A stretch of 22,688 bases of DNA, taken from NCBI RefSeq assembly GCF_001949145.1, contig NW_019091711.1, positions 102,150 to 124,837 on the forward strand, read 5' to 3'. The stretch comes from Acanthaster planci (taxonomy: Eukaryota > Echinodermata > Asteroidea > Valvatida > Acanthasteridae). A program made the translations under genes and the position numbers. Positions within the stretch are counted from its first letter, which is position 1. Every line of letters begins with the position of its first letter. Of the stretch, positions 1 through 8,435 are shown in pieces. The notes beneath the pieces are model-generated. The model had not been told where the DNA came from. It did no database searches and was given only the letters and a program-made list of their open reading frames with translations.

Positions 1-144
1 AATAGTTGTCATTTTAAAAAAAAATAAAATGGGCTGAGATGTGACAAGAAGTAGGGGACAACCACTGAAGTATCTAAATGTCTTTAGGAAGGACTGAGCA
101 GCTCCAGCAATCGTGTAAAAATCGAAACATAACGCGTCGCAGGG

Positions 145-590
145 TTAGCAAAGTCTGCCAGAAAAGATTTTTTCAAACGCCTGAAGTCTGATAATACCGG
201 TCGGCGTTAGGGATTTGGTGTAGTCTTCATAGCTAATTTATATATAGGTTTTAACATTTATCTAATTTTTTATTGGTGCGCCTCTTCATAACTGTAGTAG
301 TAGAGGTTTGAAAGTTTCAAAGACGGCCGGACCTTCACCTCATTGGCCCTTTTCTAAGTAATCTAAAAACTATGGCTTGGCAAAATTTAATGTCGGTCTT
401 ATGACGTCGAGTCGGTTTTCCAATATTTTAAGAGTGCCGATAGTGACGGCTTTTTTAAATTTTAAAAAGTCGAGTTGGGGGTCTTTGAGTGTTTCAATTT
501 TGCCGTGGTCTATTTCGGTAATTTTGGTAAACTGGGGGGACGAGGTGGAGGGGTCACTGGGGTGAAACCCTGACACCTCTACTACTGCTG
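145..590 (-). repeat. Inverted copy of the PolB-proximal end of the element (pair of 14648-15098)
   Basis: Read on the minus strand, this block aligns almost end to end with 14648-15098 on the plus strand. Shared landmarks in the same order are a GTAGTAGAGG segment, a block around CGACTCGACGTCATAAGACC, a TTATGAAGAGGCGC block, a TATA-like motif, a short ATG leader and a GGCAGA-TTTTG segment. Divergence by eye is moderate, with small indels, so the two are old copies rather than freshly made terminal repeats. Similarity stops near 145 here, whereas the 15.1 kb copy runs on into coding sequence. I read this as a severed end of another element copy; true terminal inverted repeats of one insertion are the alternative. 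Confidence 0.75.
228..246 (-). promoter_or_regulatory. TATA-like box beside the leader ATG
   Basis: On the minus strand TATATATAAA (246-237) lies 6 bases before an ATG at 230-228. The paired copy has TATATAAAAG at 14999-15008 before the ATG at 15013, so both motif and spacing class are kept. The short reading frame that follows here has a stop after seven codons. The promoter role is inferred from position and conservation. Confidence 0.4.
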
Positions 591-603
591 AAGTGGCACC
601 CAT
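370..603 (-). CDS. Unidentified 77-aa ORF upstream of PolB in the element fragment
   Basis: An open frame of 77 codons begins MGATSAVVEV and ends LNFAKP. I do not recognise it. The N-terminal third is Ser/Thr/Pro-rich; the rest is mixed charged and hydrophobic and includes the segment TKITEIDHGKIETLKD. Real coding history is supported by the paired copy at about 14690-14880, which keeps ITELNHGKI in the corresponding place but has stops and a frame slip. In both copies it lies just upstream of the PolB leader in the same direction, so it is probably a small element gene. No transmembrane segment or metal-binding motif is visible. It could also be the 3' remainder of a longer gene. Confidence 0.45.
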   Translation of the reverse strand: MGATSAVVEVSGFHPSDPSTSSPQFTKITEIDHGKIETLKDPQLDFLKFKKAVTIGTLKILENRLDVIRPTLNFAKP

Positions 604-608
604 GCTTG

Positions 609-782
609 TTATATATGTTCTATATGATTTAGTTCGTTGAGTATCCTTTTGATTATTTTGTACGCAAGTGATCTCGATTCACGTTCTGGCATCAATTCCT
701 TTTTGATGTTTTCGATCCTTTTTAGTCTGTAGACTCTTGTTTCATTACATTTGTTAATTGATTTGGAGCTCGGGATAAAGCT
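609..782 (-). CDS. Partial charged ORF (57 codons, no clear start)
   Basis: A minus-strand frame open from a stop at 783-785 to the TAA at 609-611 encodes a Lys/Arg/Glu-rich peptide containing RLKRIENIKKELMPERESRS and ending NELNHIEHI. It is probably helical, possibly coiled coil. There is no ATG at the open end, so the start is lost or lies in another frame. It ends 6 bases before the ATG of the 77-aa ORF at 603, a tight tandem spacing typical of the compact genes elsewhere in the window. Function unknown; it was missed by ATG-based ORF calling. Confidence 0.35.
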   Translation of the reverse strand, partial: SFIPSSKSINKCNETRVYRLKRIENIKKELMPERESRSLAYKIIKRILNELNHIEHI

Positions 783-1844
783 TTAATGTATTAGCGTTAT
801 TGATTTCTTTTAATTATACACCTCAAAAATATTGTACAATTTCTAACTCAATTGTAGTTTTTCCGCCCTTTTTGTTGATGATTTCTTTTTTTCACACTCA
901 CAGATTAAGTAGTAAAAAGAATTATGTAAAATATGGTAAAATATTACATAAATTAAGTAAAATTTTGCCAAAAACAAATACGTATTTGTTTTGGAACTTT
1001 AAATACTCATGATTTATGTGTATTTTTTTTTATTTTACAAAAGTAATGTGTAACCAGTTGCCTGTAGCAAGTCTATGGTTTAATATCATTGTATCACATA
1101 GTTGTTCACTATCATGGACCTACATCAACTGTTACTATTCAGCTATGCAATGCATTCCTTTATTTGTACTGTGTACACTCAAGCGTGAATAGAGTATAAG
1201 ATGCCCTAGAAAGGAATGGGCAGTGTGATTCCTTCTGTCGTCTCTGCTCACTGCATCAGCCTGTATTATTTGGGCTGCTATGTGGTCTCAACTGGGGTGT
1301 GGCCCAAGTACATGTCGCCAATAATCAGATTTCAGAACTGGTGCAGTACTGGTGAAATAACCAACCCTCGGTGGATGGCTGTTTAAGGTTGCACCATGAC
1401 TCCCTCAAATTTAGGGTTTCATCTCCTAGGCAGTTCCAGTTTTGGGGTTTGATTATTCAGTCTCTAGTTTAATTTGTTCTAGTCTTAAGTTTTAACCCTT
1501 GGATACTTAATTTTATATTGATGTAAAGTGAGCTTTGTCTTAATTGTTTTAATGGAATTAAAAGACGGTCCAATTTAGTGGGATTCACAAGTGATTCGTT
1601 TTATTTTAACCAGGACACGTTTTGCCTGGTGGCCAGAGTCTGCTTCCCTAATTCAAGTATCAAGTTGCACTCTGGTTAAAAATGTAAATTTGGATGAATT
1701 TTTACTATAACTAGGTACGATTTACAAAAGTTATGTAATGCATATAACCGTTATGTACATTATTACTGAGTTAAGGGGTAAAATTTCCATGTGCACTCGC
1801 CACTGCGCCGCCATCGCGACACCATTTAACTTGAAGTTTGCAAT
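783..1844. other. AT-rich stretch, no gene seen
   Basis: No convincing coding frame was found. The 70-codon plus-strand frame at 800-1012 is Phe/Ser/Lys-rich and looks like chance translation of AT-rich DNA. It contains a perfect 22-bp palindrome at 971-992 centred on TACGTA. The last few hundred bases (about 1760-1844) become more GC-rich just before the candidate first exon and could hold its promoter and 5' UTR, but no TATA box stands out. Confidence 0.5.
971..992. repeat. Perfect 22-bp palindrome
   Basis: AAAACAAATAC (971-981) is followed directly by its exact reverse complement (982-992), with no spacer. It could be a binding site for a dimeric protein or chance in AT-rich DNA; nothing nearby decides. 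Confidence 0.6.
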
Positions 1845-1908
1845 ATGGAAAGCATGCAGCAACTTCTGAGGGATTGGGGATTCGCACATTTGATGTCCGT
1901 ATTTGAAG
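1845..1908 (+). CDS. Candidate first coding exon of a host gene, SAM-domain-like start
   Basis: An ATG at 1845 opens 21 codons plus one base, reading MESMQQLLRDWGFAHLMSVF, then reaches a good splice donor (GAAG|GTAAAT) at 1909. The pattern LL-x-DWGF-x-HL-x-x-VFE resembles helix 1 of SAM domains in animal proteins. The exon ends in phase 1, matching the two bases at the start of the next candidate exon at 2549. The rest of a SAM domain is not visible, so a middle exon may have been missed or lost. Base composition is less AT-rich than the flanks. The splice sites are inferred; there are no transcript data. Confidence 0.4.
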
Positions 1909-2548
1909 GTAAATCTGGTCTTAATTAGACAACTTGATTACATCTTGGAACGAAAGATTTCTGCTTATTTTGAGAAAGTCATGTGGGCAGGTAGGCCAGG
2001 CGTACCGTGGTATCGGGACTTGTGCGTTGATACCATTATGACATGCATAGCATAGACTGTATGCAGTGTTCTAGTGTACAGATTTCGTTCACGTTTATAC
2101 TCTCACGACCAGCAGTGAGAATACGAGTAGCCTTAATAACGCTAGTCTCTTGGCTAGGGCTTCCTGCATACTTGAATAAATTTAAATAATGGTCCAAATG
2201 CAATTTCCACAGTGCCTTCGACTATTGTTCAAATTCAGTCAGCAAGGTAGGCCTATATTCCTTCTTAAGTAGCAGACCCATACACCATGCATACCACTGC
2301 TGCACTAGTTCAAAGTTGTCCCAGTACCACCGATTAGCAATATGGTTTGGTTGTATAGGCCTGATCTTAGGCCTGTTATCTTGCCAGGCCTACACATGTG
2401 GCATGGAATCCAAGCTATGTTGACCAAGTCTAGCCTATGTAGATGTACGTGGCATTGCATGTAAATCTAATGAAAAACAAGATGTATCAGGACTGTAGAC
2501 GATGATTGAGAGACAGTATAGGTGGAATATCTTTAAAAATGCTTACAG

Positions 2549-2770
2549 CAGATCTGCCTCTATTCTTGAATGCAAAGCAGATTTCTTGTAATAATATCTC
2601 TGTACAGATTGAGCAGGACTTTGCAATTCTGCACCCTGACGCTGCCAACAACCTCTACAGTAAATGGCCTACACTGTCAGAACATCTGCTTACATACTGT
2701 CCAAAGGCGTCTCCATCATGGGAGTCATTGGTGTTAGAGCAGGATATTGAGCTGGAAAATCTCACATCAG
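2549..2770 (+). CDS. Candidate second coding exon of the same host gene
   Basis: The 74 codons between an acceptor (TTACAG at 2543-2548) and a donor (CAG|GTAAAT at 2771) read as a normal globular protein: it begins ADLPLFLNAKQISCNN, has a central ILHPDAANNLYSKWPTLSEH segment, and ends IELENLTS plus one base. Phase 1 at both ends fits the neighbouring candidates. The pattern resembles the region after the SAM domain in uncharacterised multi-copy invertebrate and fish proteins, as remembered and not searched. The open frame extends upstream to 2506, so an ATG start there is the alternative. Confidence 0.5.
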
Positions 2771-2929
2771 GTAAATTTATGTTTTTTTTCATGAAAACCT
2801 TCTTGTATAGTCAAGTTAATTTTTTAATTGCCCATTGACCTTTTAATTTGTTCACCCTTTGAGATATTGCATGTGATAGTCTTCCATTGGCACTGTTATA
2901 TGATAAAGAGTTTATTTTTCTTTTTTCAG

Positions 2930-3147
2930 AGCAAAGGAAGAACTTGGCTGTGCTTGTTCTGCCGATCCTTTTTACGGGTAGGAGGAAGGGGAAAGGCGGT
3001 CAAATTAACTTTTCAGAGTCATCAAGAGCCTTCATGGACTTCCAGTGTGTAATTTGCAGAATTCCTTCAATTGAACAAGTCAAGTTGACAGCCTCGTCGA
3101 CAATCGTCGTACAATTATCACATTTAAAACCTCCAGTTGGGAGGTAA
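2930..3147 (+). CDS. Candidate third coding exon of the same host gene
   Basis: A polypyrimidine tract and acceptor (CTTTTTTCAG, ending 2929) precede a frame that, joined in phase, starts EQRKNLAVLVLPILFTGRRK and runs to a TAA at 3145-3147. The join gives an intact Glu codon across the 2771-2929 intron, good evidence for real splicing. The basic GRRKGKGG stretch may be a linker or nuclear signal. After about 3040 (residues CVICRIPS onward) the sequence seems less protein-like, so the exon may end earlier at an unseen donor, or the gene may be truncated here. Function unknown. Confidence 0.45.
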
Positions 3148-4957
3148 TAGGGTAGAGCTAGCACAGTTTTAACATGTACTGCTATGAACCACTCTTTTAT
3201 AAATCTACTTTGGAAACTGGACAACCAACCATACAACTGCATGTGAAACTTGCCCTGCGTCAATCCTTGTCTAGCCCATCTTGCTCCTTTCAAACCCCTC
3301 AGCTCACATCCAGGGGAACTTACTTCTCCTTTAGCTTGTTTTGAAAAGCCTTATGAAAAATCTGTAATTTAACATGAAAAACTTTATGCCCAAATAACCG
3401 ACACTGATTTTTGAAAGCATATTGAAATTCCCTATTCTTTGCTGTCATTCTTTGGATGTGTGTTATTTACATATATGTTGAAATACTTTACTTAGTCAAA
3501 CTCTTTGTTTGGAACTTCTCCAGGAAAACTCAAGCTTGGAGCAGTACCTAAAAAATAATTTGACATCCATACACGGTCTCAGCCCTACATCTTTGCTTTG
3601 GGAGGGTAATCTGTTTCACCTTAGCAAGAGGAGGGCGCTGCAGTAGCCATCACTTTTAACGGCCCTGGATGTGTGTGTTTCAAATCGTACTTCGTATGTG
3701 ACCTTAAATATCAAGACAAGTGCTGCTTGGCATGGGAATTCCTAGAGGCTGCAGTATATGGGATCAAAGGTAATGTGAAGAGCAGCACCATCAGGGATTT
3801 CAGATTTTTCTGCTCCAGCAAAGAGTAAGCCCATCGAAGATCAGCAAAATGCATACCACTGCAAGACTGAAGTACAACTAGAATTTTTTTCAGGCCGGTA
3901 AAAAAACAGTTTTTAGTAGTCCAGGTTGGAAAATTATTATTTAAATGATTTCGTTTCATGGAAACATTCAATCTCTATACAAGTGAAAACTGACAGTTAT
4001 GAACAGTTTTACATTGAACATTTCATGCTGAAAAATTCTGCAAATCAGCAAATCATTGTATGACTTTTTGGATTTAGTAAATATTGAGCTTATCAAAAAT
4101 GTTTTCAGATCATCAGGATGAAAAATGAAAATCACTAAAATTAAGCAGAGAATTTTTGAAAAGATGTGTTTCAGACTTTGGCTATCAACATTATCTTTGC
4201 TAATGGTGATATTTTGAGACATAATTTGTCAAACCTTGAAAGACCAGTTATAACCAGCGTACAAATGTAAAGCATCCTTATTAACTTTTTTGTTGTTGCC
4301 TAAGAAGCCAATATCCGAGGGTAGTCTCCAAAAATCCCTGGTCGTGTTTCTTCATACTTGAACTTTTCAGAAGAGTTAGTGTTCATTGTTATTGTTGGAA
4401 ATTGTATTGAATCACGCTCATCGAGCGTTTTGAATTGTATTTGCTGGTAGAAATTGCCATCGGGTTAACTTTGATTGTAAATTTTAAAATTGTTACAGTT
4501 ATCAGTATAATTGACAATAAATTTCAACTGATAAATTTAAATGTTCATGGTTATCACTGGTTTATTATTCGTCCAATAATCTTGTTAATGAAACATTATT
4601 TTTCACATAAAAATACATGACAAAATTGTAAATTGTTTACATGGAAAATCAGTAAAAACTGCCGATTAATTAGTAAATCCGGTCATCAACTATTATAGAT
4701 ACTATGTAGAATTATACTAAGTTTTTGGTTAAAGGTTTACTTGACTTCTTTTACCAAATTATTGGGCAAATTTATGTACCTATTTTCAAAGTGAACTTTT
4801 ACAAAACTTTTATGAAGATGCTTAGTTAATAGTTATTGTGTAAAATTTTACATAATTTCAATGTGCTATACGAACCTGCTAATAATTATGTAAAATTTCA
4901 CACAACTTGTGTATTTTTTTCTGTGTTGTGCATTTCTCAACGAAAAATGCAAACTCG
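3148..4957. other. AT-rich DNA, no gene supported
   Basis: Several open frames of 60-97 codons occur on both strands (for example 3711-3971 minus, 3968-4222 minus, 4435-4620 plus), but they are rich in Ile/Phe/Lys/Asn as expected by chance, and none shows a family motif or splice-phase support. The only structure noted is the foldback at 4835-4904. The stretch separates the host-type exons from E1. The left end of E1 is not marked by a recognisable terminal repeat. Confidence 0.5.
4835..4904. repeat. AT-rich foldback (about 20-bp arms)
   Basis: GTGTAAAATTTTACATAATT on the left (4838-4857) pairs with AATTATGTAAAATTTCACAC on the right (4883-4902), with one mismatch and a loop of about 25 bases. 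It lies just outside the last recognisable E1 coding sequence and may be a small foldback element or part of a decayed terminus. Confidence 0.55.
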
Positions 4958-5235
4958 TTATTGGTTTCGTTTCCCATTAAAATTATTAAAACTGGTGTTC
5001 AATTCTTGACAGTGTATCCAAAGCTCACCAGAAGGGTTTTTGTTTATTTTTCTTTTGTAAATAACGTTTGGAACGAGTCTGACTTTTGGCAAATTCAATA
5101 ACTTACCGACTTCTTTACCTAACCGTAATCTAAGATTTAAATCTGTCTCCATACTGAATTTGTAATTAAATTTGAGTCTCTAGCTGTGAACTTTAAAACT
5201 CACACCTGGATTGGCGTTTAAAATAATATCAAATC
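4958..5235 (-). pseudogene. Broken element gene, unidentified (virion-type candidate)
   Basis: One minus-strand frame is open for about 90 codons apart from a TAG at 5180-5182. It includes FDIILNANPGVSFKV before the stop and KINKNPSGELWIHCQELN after it, ending at 4958-4960. An ATG at 5152 lies after the stop, but sense-like sequence upstream suggests the original gene was longer. The alternation of hydrophobic and polar residues suggests beta-strands, which would suit a capsid-type protein, but I do not recognise a family. It is in the same strand group as the pseudogene at 5395-5865. Confidence 0.35.
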
Positions 5236-5394
5236 CAACCAAACCAACCCTGGAGGAATGATTACATTTCCACGCCTTCCACCTTGCAAAAATCCCCAGG
5301 CGTCTCTTTCTTATGCAACCTTCTCATGATTGCGGTATTTAAAACTCCTAACTAGTAGCTCTAATTGATCTCGTTCTTTCGTCAGTGTTATCGG

Positions 5395-5865
5395 TTAAAA
5401 TCCCTCGAGAATAAACTCCAAGGTGATGCGCCTGGCTTCTACATAAATATCAACGTTTTCTCGAGATAAAAGCATTAGATACTCTAACACCATTGTATGT
5501 TCTTTAAAAAAACGTTTTAATACATATTCTCTTCTCAGATGTGTTGTTTGTTCGTTGATGTCATGTATATTTGGAGTATCATGTCATAAAGCAAAACATA
5601 ACTGCCTGCCTCTAGTTCTAACAACGGCACTCAAAGGTCTATCTGGTCTAATAAAGTCATATCGAGATATTGTATCTCAGGTCTGGTGTTTGCTGGGCTT
5701 GGGTTTGGCGGTGTTACAGCTGGGTCTTGGTTCACTCGGTTGGGTTGCTTCGACTGACCTAGGTCTAGTTCTCGGTCTACCACTTGTATGTGCCGGATTT
5801 CTTTCGATTTGTGTTTGCCATTCGATTTCAGTGGAGTTTGTAATGTTAAAATACCAAGGGTGAAA
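5395..5865 (-). pseudogene. Decayed minus-strand element gene, unidentified
   Basis: One continuous minus frame of about 156 codons is interrupted by two TGA stops and closed by TAA at 5395-5397. The N-terminal part contains HPWYFNITNSTEIEWQTQI, then a Pro/Ser/Arg-rich linker (PRTRPRSVEATQPSEPRP), then a helical, charged segment around LRREYVLKRFFKEHTMVLEY and a final EARRITLEFILEGF. After the TAA the same frame is again open for about 30 codons. The two TGAs could be decayed Trp, Arg or Cys codons. The plus-strand ORF 5555-5863 over the same DNA is Gly/Leu-rich and is a shadow. The upstream neighbour at 6032 diverges from this gene. Function unknown. Confidence 0.45.
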
Positions 5866-6031
5866 GCTTACTTTCTTACTTTAACGTTTTTATCACCTTT
5901 TAAATTATCGATGCAATTTTGGGATTGAAACGTCTGCTAATTTTTGCTAAAGTGAAAAATGTGTATGACCGTACTTTTATTTACTGCTCTGTTTCAAAAA
6001 AAATTTTGTTGGTCTTTTAAAACTACTTAGT
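5866..6031. promoter_or_regulatory. Divergent intergenic region
   Basis: This 166-bp AT-rich gap lies between the minus pseudogene starting near 5865 and the plus pseudogene starting at 6032. It should hold both promoters, but no TATA box can be assigned with confidence. Possible N-terminal codons of the minus gene (LKGDKNVKVRK, about 5870-5905) suggest that gene started further upstream in another frame. Confidence 0.3.
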
Positions 6032-6879
6032 ATGGGAGTCAATTTTAGCGACTTGTTCATTGCTGTTAACAAATACATTTCGTTTTGGGCCAGGTTTCCC
6101 GATATCACAACGGCTTGCAAAATGCTTAAGGTAACCACACAAGAAGTTGTAGATCGCTGCCATACAGACCTGATGTTTTATCAAAATTAAATCAATTTTG
6201 CAGTATATCTCTTTGGTTTAATTGTTGATCCCGACCATTATGTATTGGCTTTAATGACCTTTTACGTCTAAAACACTATTCGAAAAATATTTGCAGCGTG
6301 CAAGTTTCCACTACCGAGTGACCCTAACATTAACTTGACCTACACAACAACTATTACGATTATGATGCTTTTATCGACACTTGCCATGAGTTTAAAGTCG
6401 ATCCAAACAAAACTTTTAGACAAACAAGCGGCCCCTATTCAAATGGTCTCGGAACTGCTTGGTATTTTGGCATTGCTGTTTTTTCTTAACATGGACCTCA
6501 TAATTATCTCTCCGTTTTCAGAAAATATGACCCAAAACCTGTATACGATGACCTTGGCCGAGTAGTAGGAATAGGACAGTTCTGGTCCACCTCCCCTTTC
6601 AACCCGTTTCTCCCTCATTCACCCCTATACCTACTCGACCCTTTTTTCCAATCAAAAACCTCCAAAGACGCGTTTTCAGGTTTTTGTAATTTTACCTGGG
6701 TACCTCATCGACTATTTTATCAACTCGAAAAAAGGTTGCAAAAGGGCTTTAAAAAGGCACGATTCCACCACCTCCCCTTTCACCCCGCTTTCACATCCCT
6801 TTCCTTCCCTTTCGCCCGCTCGCGCCGTGGATTCCCATTTCACCTTGACCTTTTGACCCCCGCGCACTTTTTCCTGTAA
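6032..6879 (+). pseudogene. Decayed plus-strand element gene, unidentified (about 280 codons)
   Basis: The frame from ATG 6032 reads MGVNFSDLFIAVNKYISFWA, meets TAA at 6188-6190, continues in the same frame with VDPDHYVLALMTFYV, meets TAA at 6269-6271 and continues to about 6340. There a one-base slip enters a second frame containing NNYYDYDAFIDTCHEFKVDP and NGLGTAWYFGIAVF, open apart from a TAA near 6488 until TAA 6877-6879. The ORF listed at 6335-6565 is the old frame running on after the slip. The last third is Pro/Phe/Ser-rich and Lys/Arg-rich. I do not recognise the family; it may be a structural protein. An AATAAA at 6918-6923 follows the end. Confidence 0.45.
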
Positions 6880-7006
6880 ACAACTCGTGATTTGCGCCGA
6901 TCAAACAAACACTCTTGAATAAAAAAAAGGACTTCCCGTCGCTGTAAGTCGAGACTTGCCCGTTATAAAAAAATGAAAAAAATAGATAAACACTAAATAA
7001 AAACAA

Positions 7007-7529
7007 ATGGTAGATCACATTACAAACGTGAATTGTTATTTTTGCAAAGACACGAGAAATTCGATTGACTTGATAGATTCGTACGATTGCTTTCGTTGTT
7101 TAAATTCCAACCGTTTATGCAAATGCACCGATTGTAAAGAATGCCACGATTGTCACCAATGTAACGACTCCGCCAGATGTAGACGACTTTAGCAGTAGAT
7201 GTATAAATTGCGTGGCTTGTTTCAATTCATACGACTGTGAACATTCAAATGCCTTGGACAGTTGCGAGGACTGTTACGAGTGCAGCAATTGTATGGAGTG
7301 TTTTGGTGGTACATATTGCACCTGCTGCGTAAATTGTTTCGAGTTGGAAGGAATGGATCACGTGGTGCTCGCAGACGGCAAGCATAAAAAGCTGAGGCAC
7401 GCGCGAAAGAACGAGCTGCTGCCCGATTTACCAACTAAACTCGACGAGGATTTATATAAAATTGGGCTAATTATTGAGTACGACGTTGACGTTGAACATT
7501 TAATTAAAGTAGAAATCCCACCCGAATAA
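7007..7529 (+). pseudogene. Cysteine-rich (repeated CxxC) protein with one frameshift
   Basis: The frame from ATG 7007 reads to TAG 7190-7192; the next frame carries the same pattern from about 7180 to TAA 7527-7529. A one-base slip near 7180-7195 therefore divides about 174 codons. The first two thirds contain at least 24 cysteines, mostly as CxxC and CxxxxC, with short segments such as CKCTDCKECHDCHQC and CINCVACFNSYDC, suggesting tandem small zinc- or disulphide-binding units. The final ~60 residues lack this pattern and are charged (DLPTKLDEDLYKIG, VDVEHLIKVEIPPE). The stop codon lies inside an AATAAA at 7525-7530. An A-rich leader (CTAAATAAAAACAA) precedes the ATG. Role unknown; nucleic-acid or protein binding is a guess. 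Confidence 0.55.
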
Positions 7530-7560
7530 AAATGAAAAAAATTCACGACAAAGCCGGAAA

Positions 7561-8089
7561 ATGAGAACCATGTCAACCCAAGTATATATCGTTTCAGACG
7601 ACCACAAGCGTCGCAATGCCGACAACTCTGATCCCAATATTACGGTCCCTTTGACCCGAGTAAGTTAATTATTTCAAAACCCGTCGTTAAAGAAGGGACC
7701 CAAGTGAGCCAATGCACTTTCCCATTTTTTTACTATCACAATGGCCAAAACAAACGCCTGTTGATTATGACAATAGAACCATGTTACGGTATAAACCCGA
7801 TTTAAAAATACGGCACTCGAGATAAAACGCCCAAAACGTCAAAGGTCGTCAAATTTGCTATCAAATACAACAACCTGCGGCAAACATTCTCGATCAGATA
7901 AATTTAGCCGTTTATAATTTTATCGAGTCTCAAGAGTACGTAGTTAAACCGCCTTATACGGCTAAAAACCAAATGCACGTTAAAATAGATCCCTATGCCT
8001 CGCGCAGTATCCCTACGCGCAATCATCTATTTGTGCAAAAGACGTATACCATTTTCTATAAATCTATTTATAAGGGTTTAAATCTATAA
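7561..8089 (+). pseudogene. Decayed plus-strand element gene, unidentified
   Basis: Three frames in order look like one broken gene. The first runs ATG 7561 to TAA 7666-7668 and includes MSTQVYIVSDDHKRRNADNS. The second, about 7677-7805, contains CTFPFFYYHNGQNKRLLIMT. The third, about 7825-8089, contains NILDQINLAVYNFIESQEY and ends YKSIYKGLNL at TAA 8087-8089. The total of about 170 codons looks like a small globular protein. I do not recognise the family. It is convergent with the capsid-like fragment on the minus strand, and the two stops lie inside one palindrome. A YIVxDDH segment also occurs in the ORF at 20386-20583 (minus), which may be chance. Confidence 0.4.
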
Positions 8090-8105
8090 TCTATAGATTT
8101 AAACC
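8075..8105. repeat. Perfect 14-bp inverted repeat at converging gene ends
   Basis: GGTTTAAATCTATA (8075-8088), a 3-base spacer and its exact reverse complement (8092-8105) form a strong hairpin. The plus gene stops at 8087-8089 and the minus gene at 8091-8093, so both reading frames end with the same four codons (GLNL) before the stop. It could serve as a bidirectional 3' end signal or mark a rearrangement junction. Confidence 0.8.
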
Positions 8106-8402
8106 GGCTTGCGCCGTTTGATTTTCGGTAAGTGATGCCACAATGTCGTTAACTTGGTCTGATATTTTGGGAAGCCTCGATTTTTTGACTGAGTTTAGAT
8201 CGAGTTTAAAAGCCAGTTTGGCGGTACCGGGTACAATTACGTCGCCCGTGCCTAAAGCCGGAAATTTTACGTTTAACGTGTGACCCGTGGCTATCGTTTT
8301 CGGGTTGTGGGTAATGGTTACTTTGCGTCTTTTGCCCTTAATCGCGCGAGGAGTTTTTAGACGCCGACTCGGGTTTAGTTTTTTGGTGTATTGATGCGAC
8401 AT
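8091..8402 (-). CDS. Capsid-like protein fragment (N-terminal part)
   Basis: An intact 103-codon frame starts at ATG 8402 with a basic N-terminus (KLNPSRRLKTPRAIKGKRRK) followed by VTITHNPKTIATGHTLNVKF and DVIVPGTAKLAFKLDLNS. The 'THNPxTI...LxVxFPxLGxxDVIVPGTxxLxF' pattern matches my memory of a several-hundred-residue protein near the start of large integrase/PolB elements in cnidarians and other animals, probably the capsid. If so this is a truncated copy that lost most of its length: after DLNS the tail (SRLPKISDQVNDIVASLTEN) does not continue the pattern, and the frame closes inside the 8075-8105 palindrome. The alternative is a genuine 103-aa basic virion protein. Confidence 0.45.
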   Translation of the reverse strand: MSHQYTKKLNPSRRLKTPRAIKGKRRKVTITHNPKTIATGHTLNVKFPALGTGDVIVPGTAKLAFKLDLNSVKKSRLPKISDQVNDIVASLTENQTAQAGLNL

Positions 8403-8435
8403 ATTAGTTTTGTATTATACGAGTCTTCTTTTATT

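Noticed and set aside
783-1844. tRNA-derived SINE or tRNA gene
   Set aside because: No cloverleaf or A/B box arrangement could be drawn by eye.
3000-3293. 97-codon minus-strand ORF with a CxxC (FKCDNCTTIV)
   Set aside because: It overlaps the candidate host exon on the other strand, which has splice-phase support; a lone CxxC is weak. It could be reconsidered if the exon is refuted.
5555-5863. 102-codon plus-strand ORF, Gly/Leu/Val-rich, membrane-like
   Set aside because: It is antisense to a better coding frame (5395-5865 minus) with Pro/Arg codons, which read as Gly/Leu-rich on the opposite strand.
6791-7018. 75-codon minus ORF with a Gly-rich collagen-like end
   Set aside because: It is antisense to the Pro/Phe/Ser-rich end of the pseudogene at 6032-6879; the Gly codons are complements of Pro/Ser codons.
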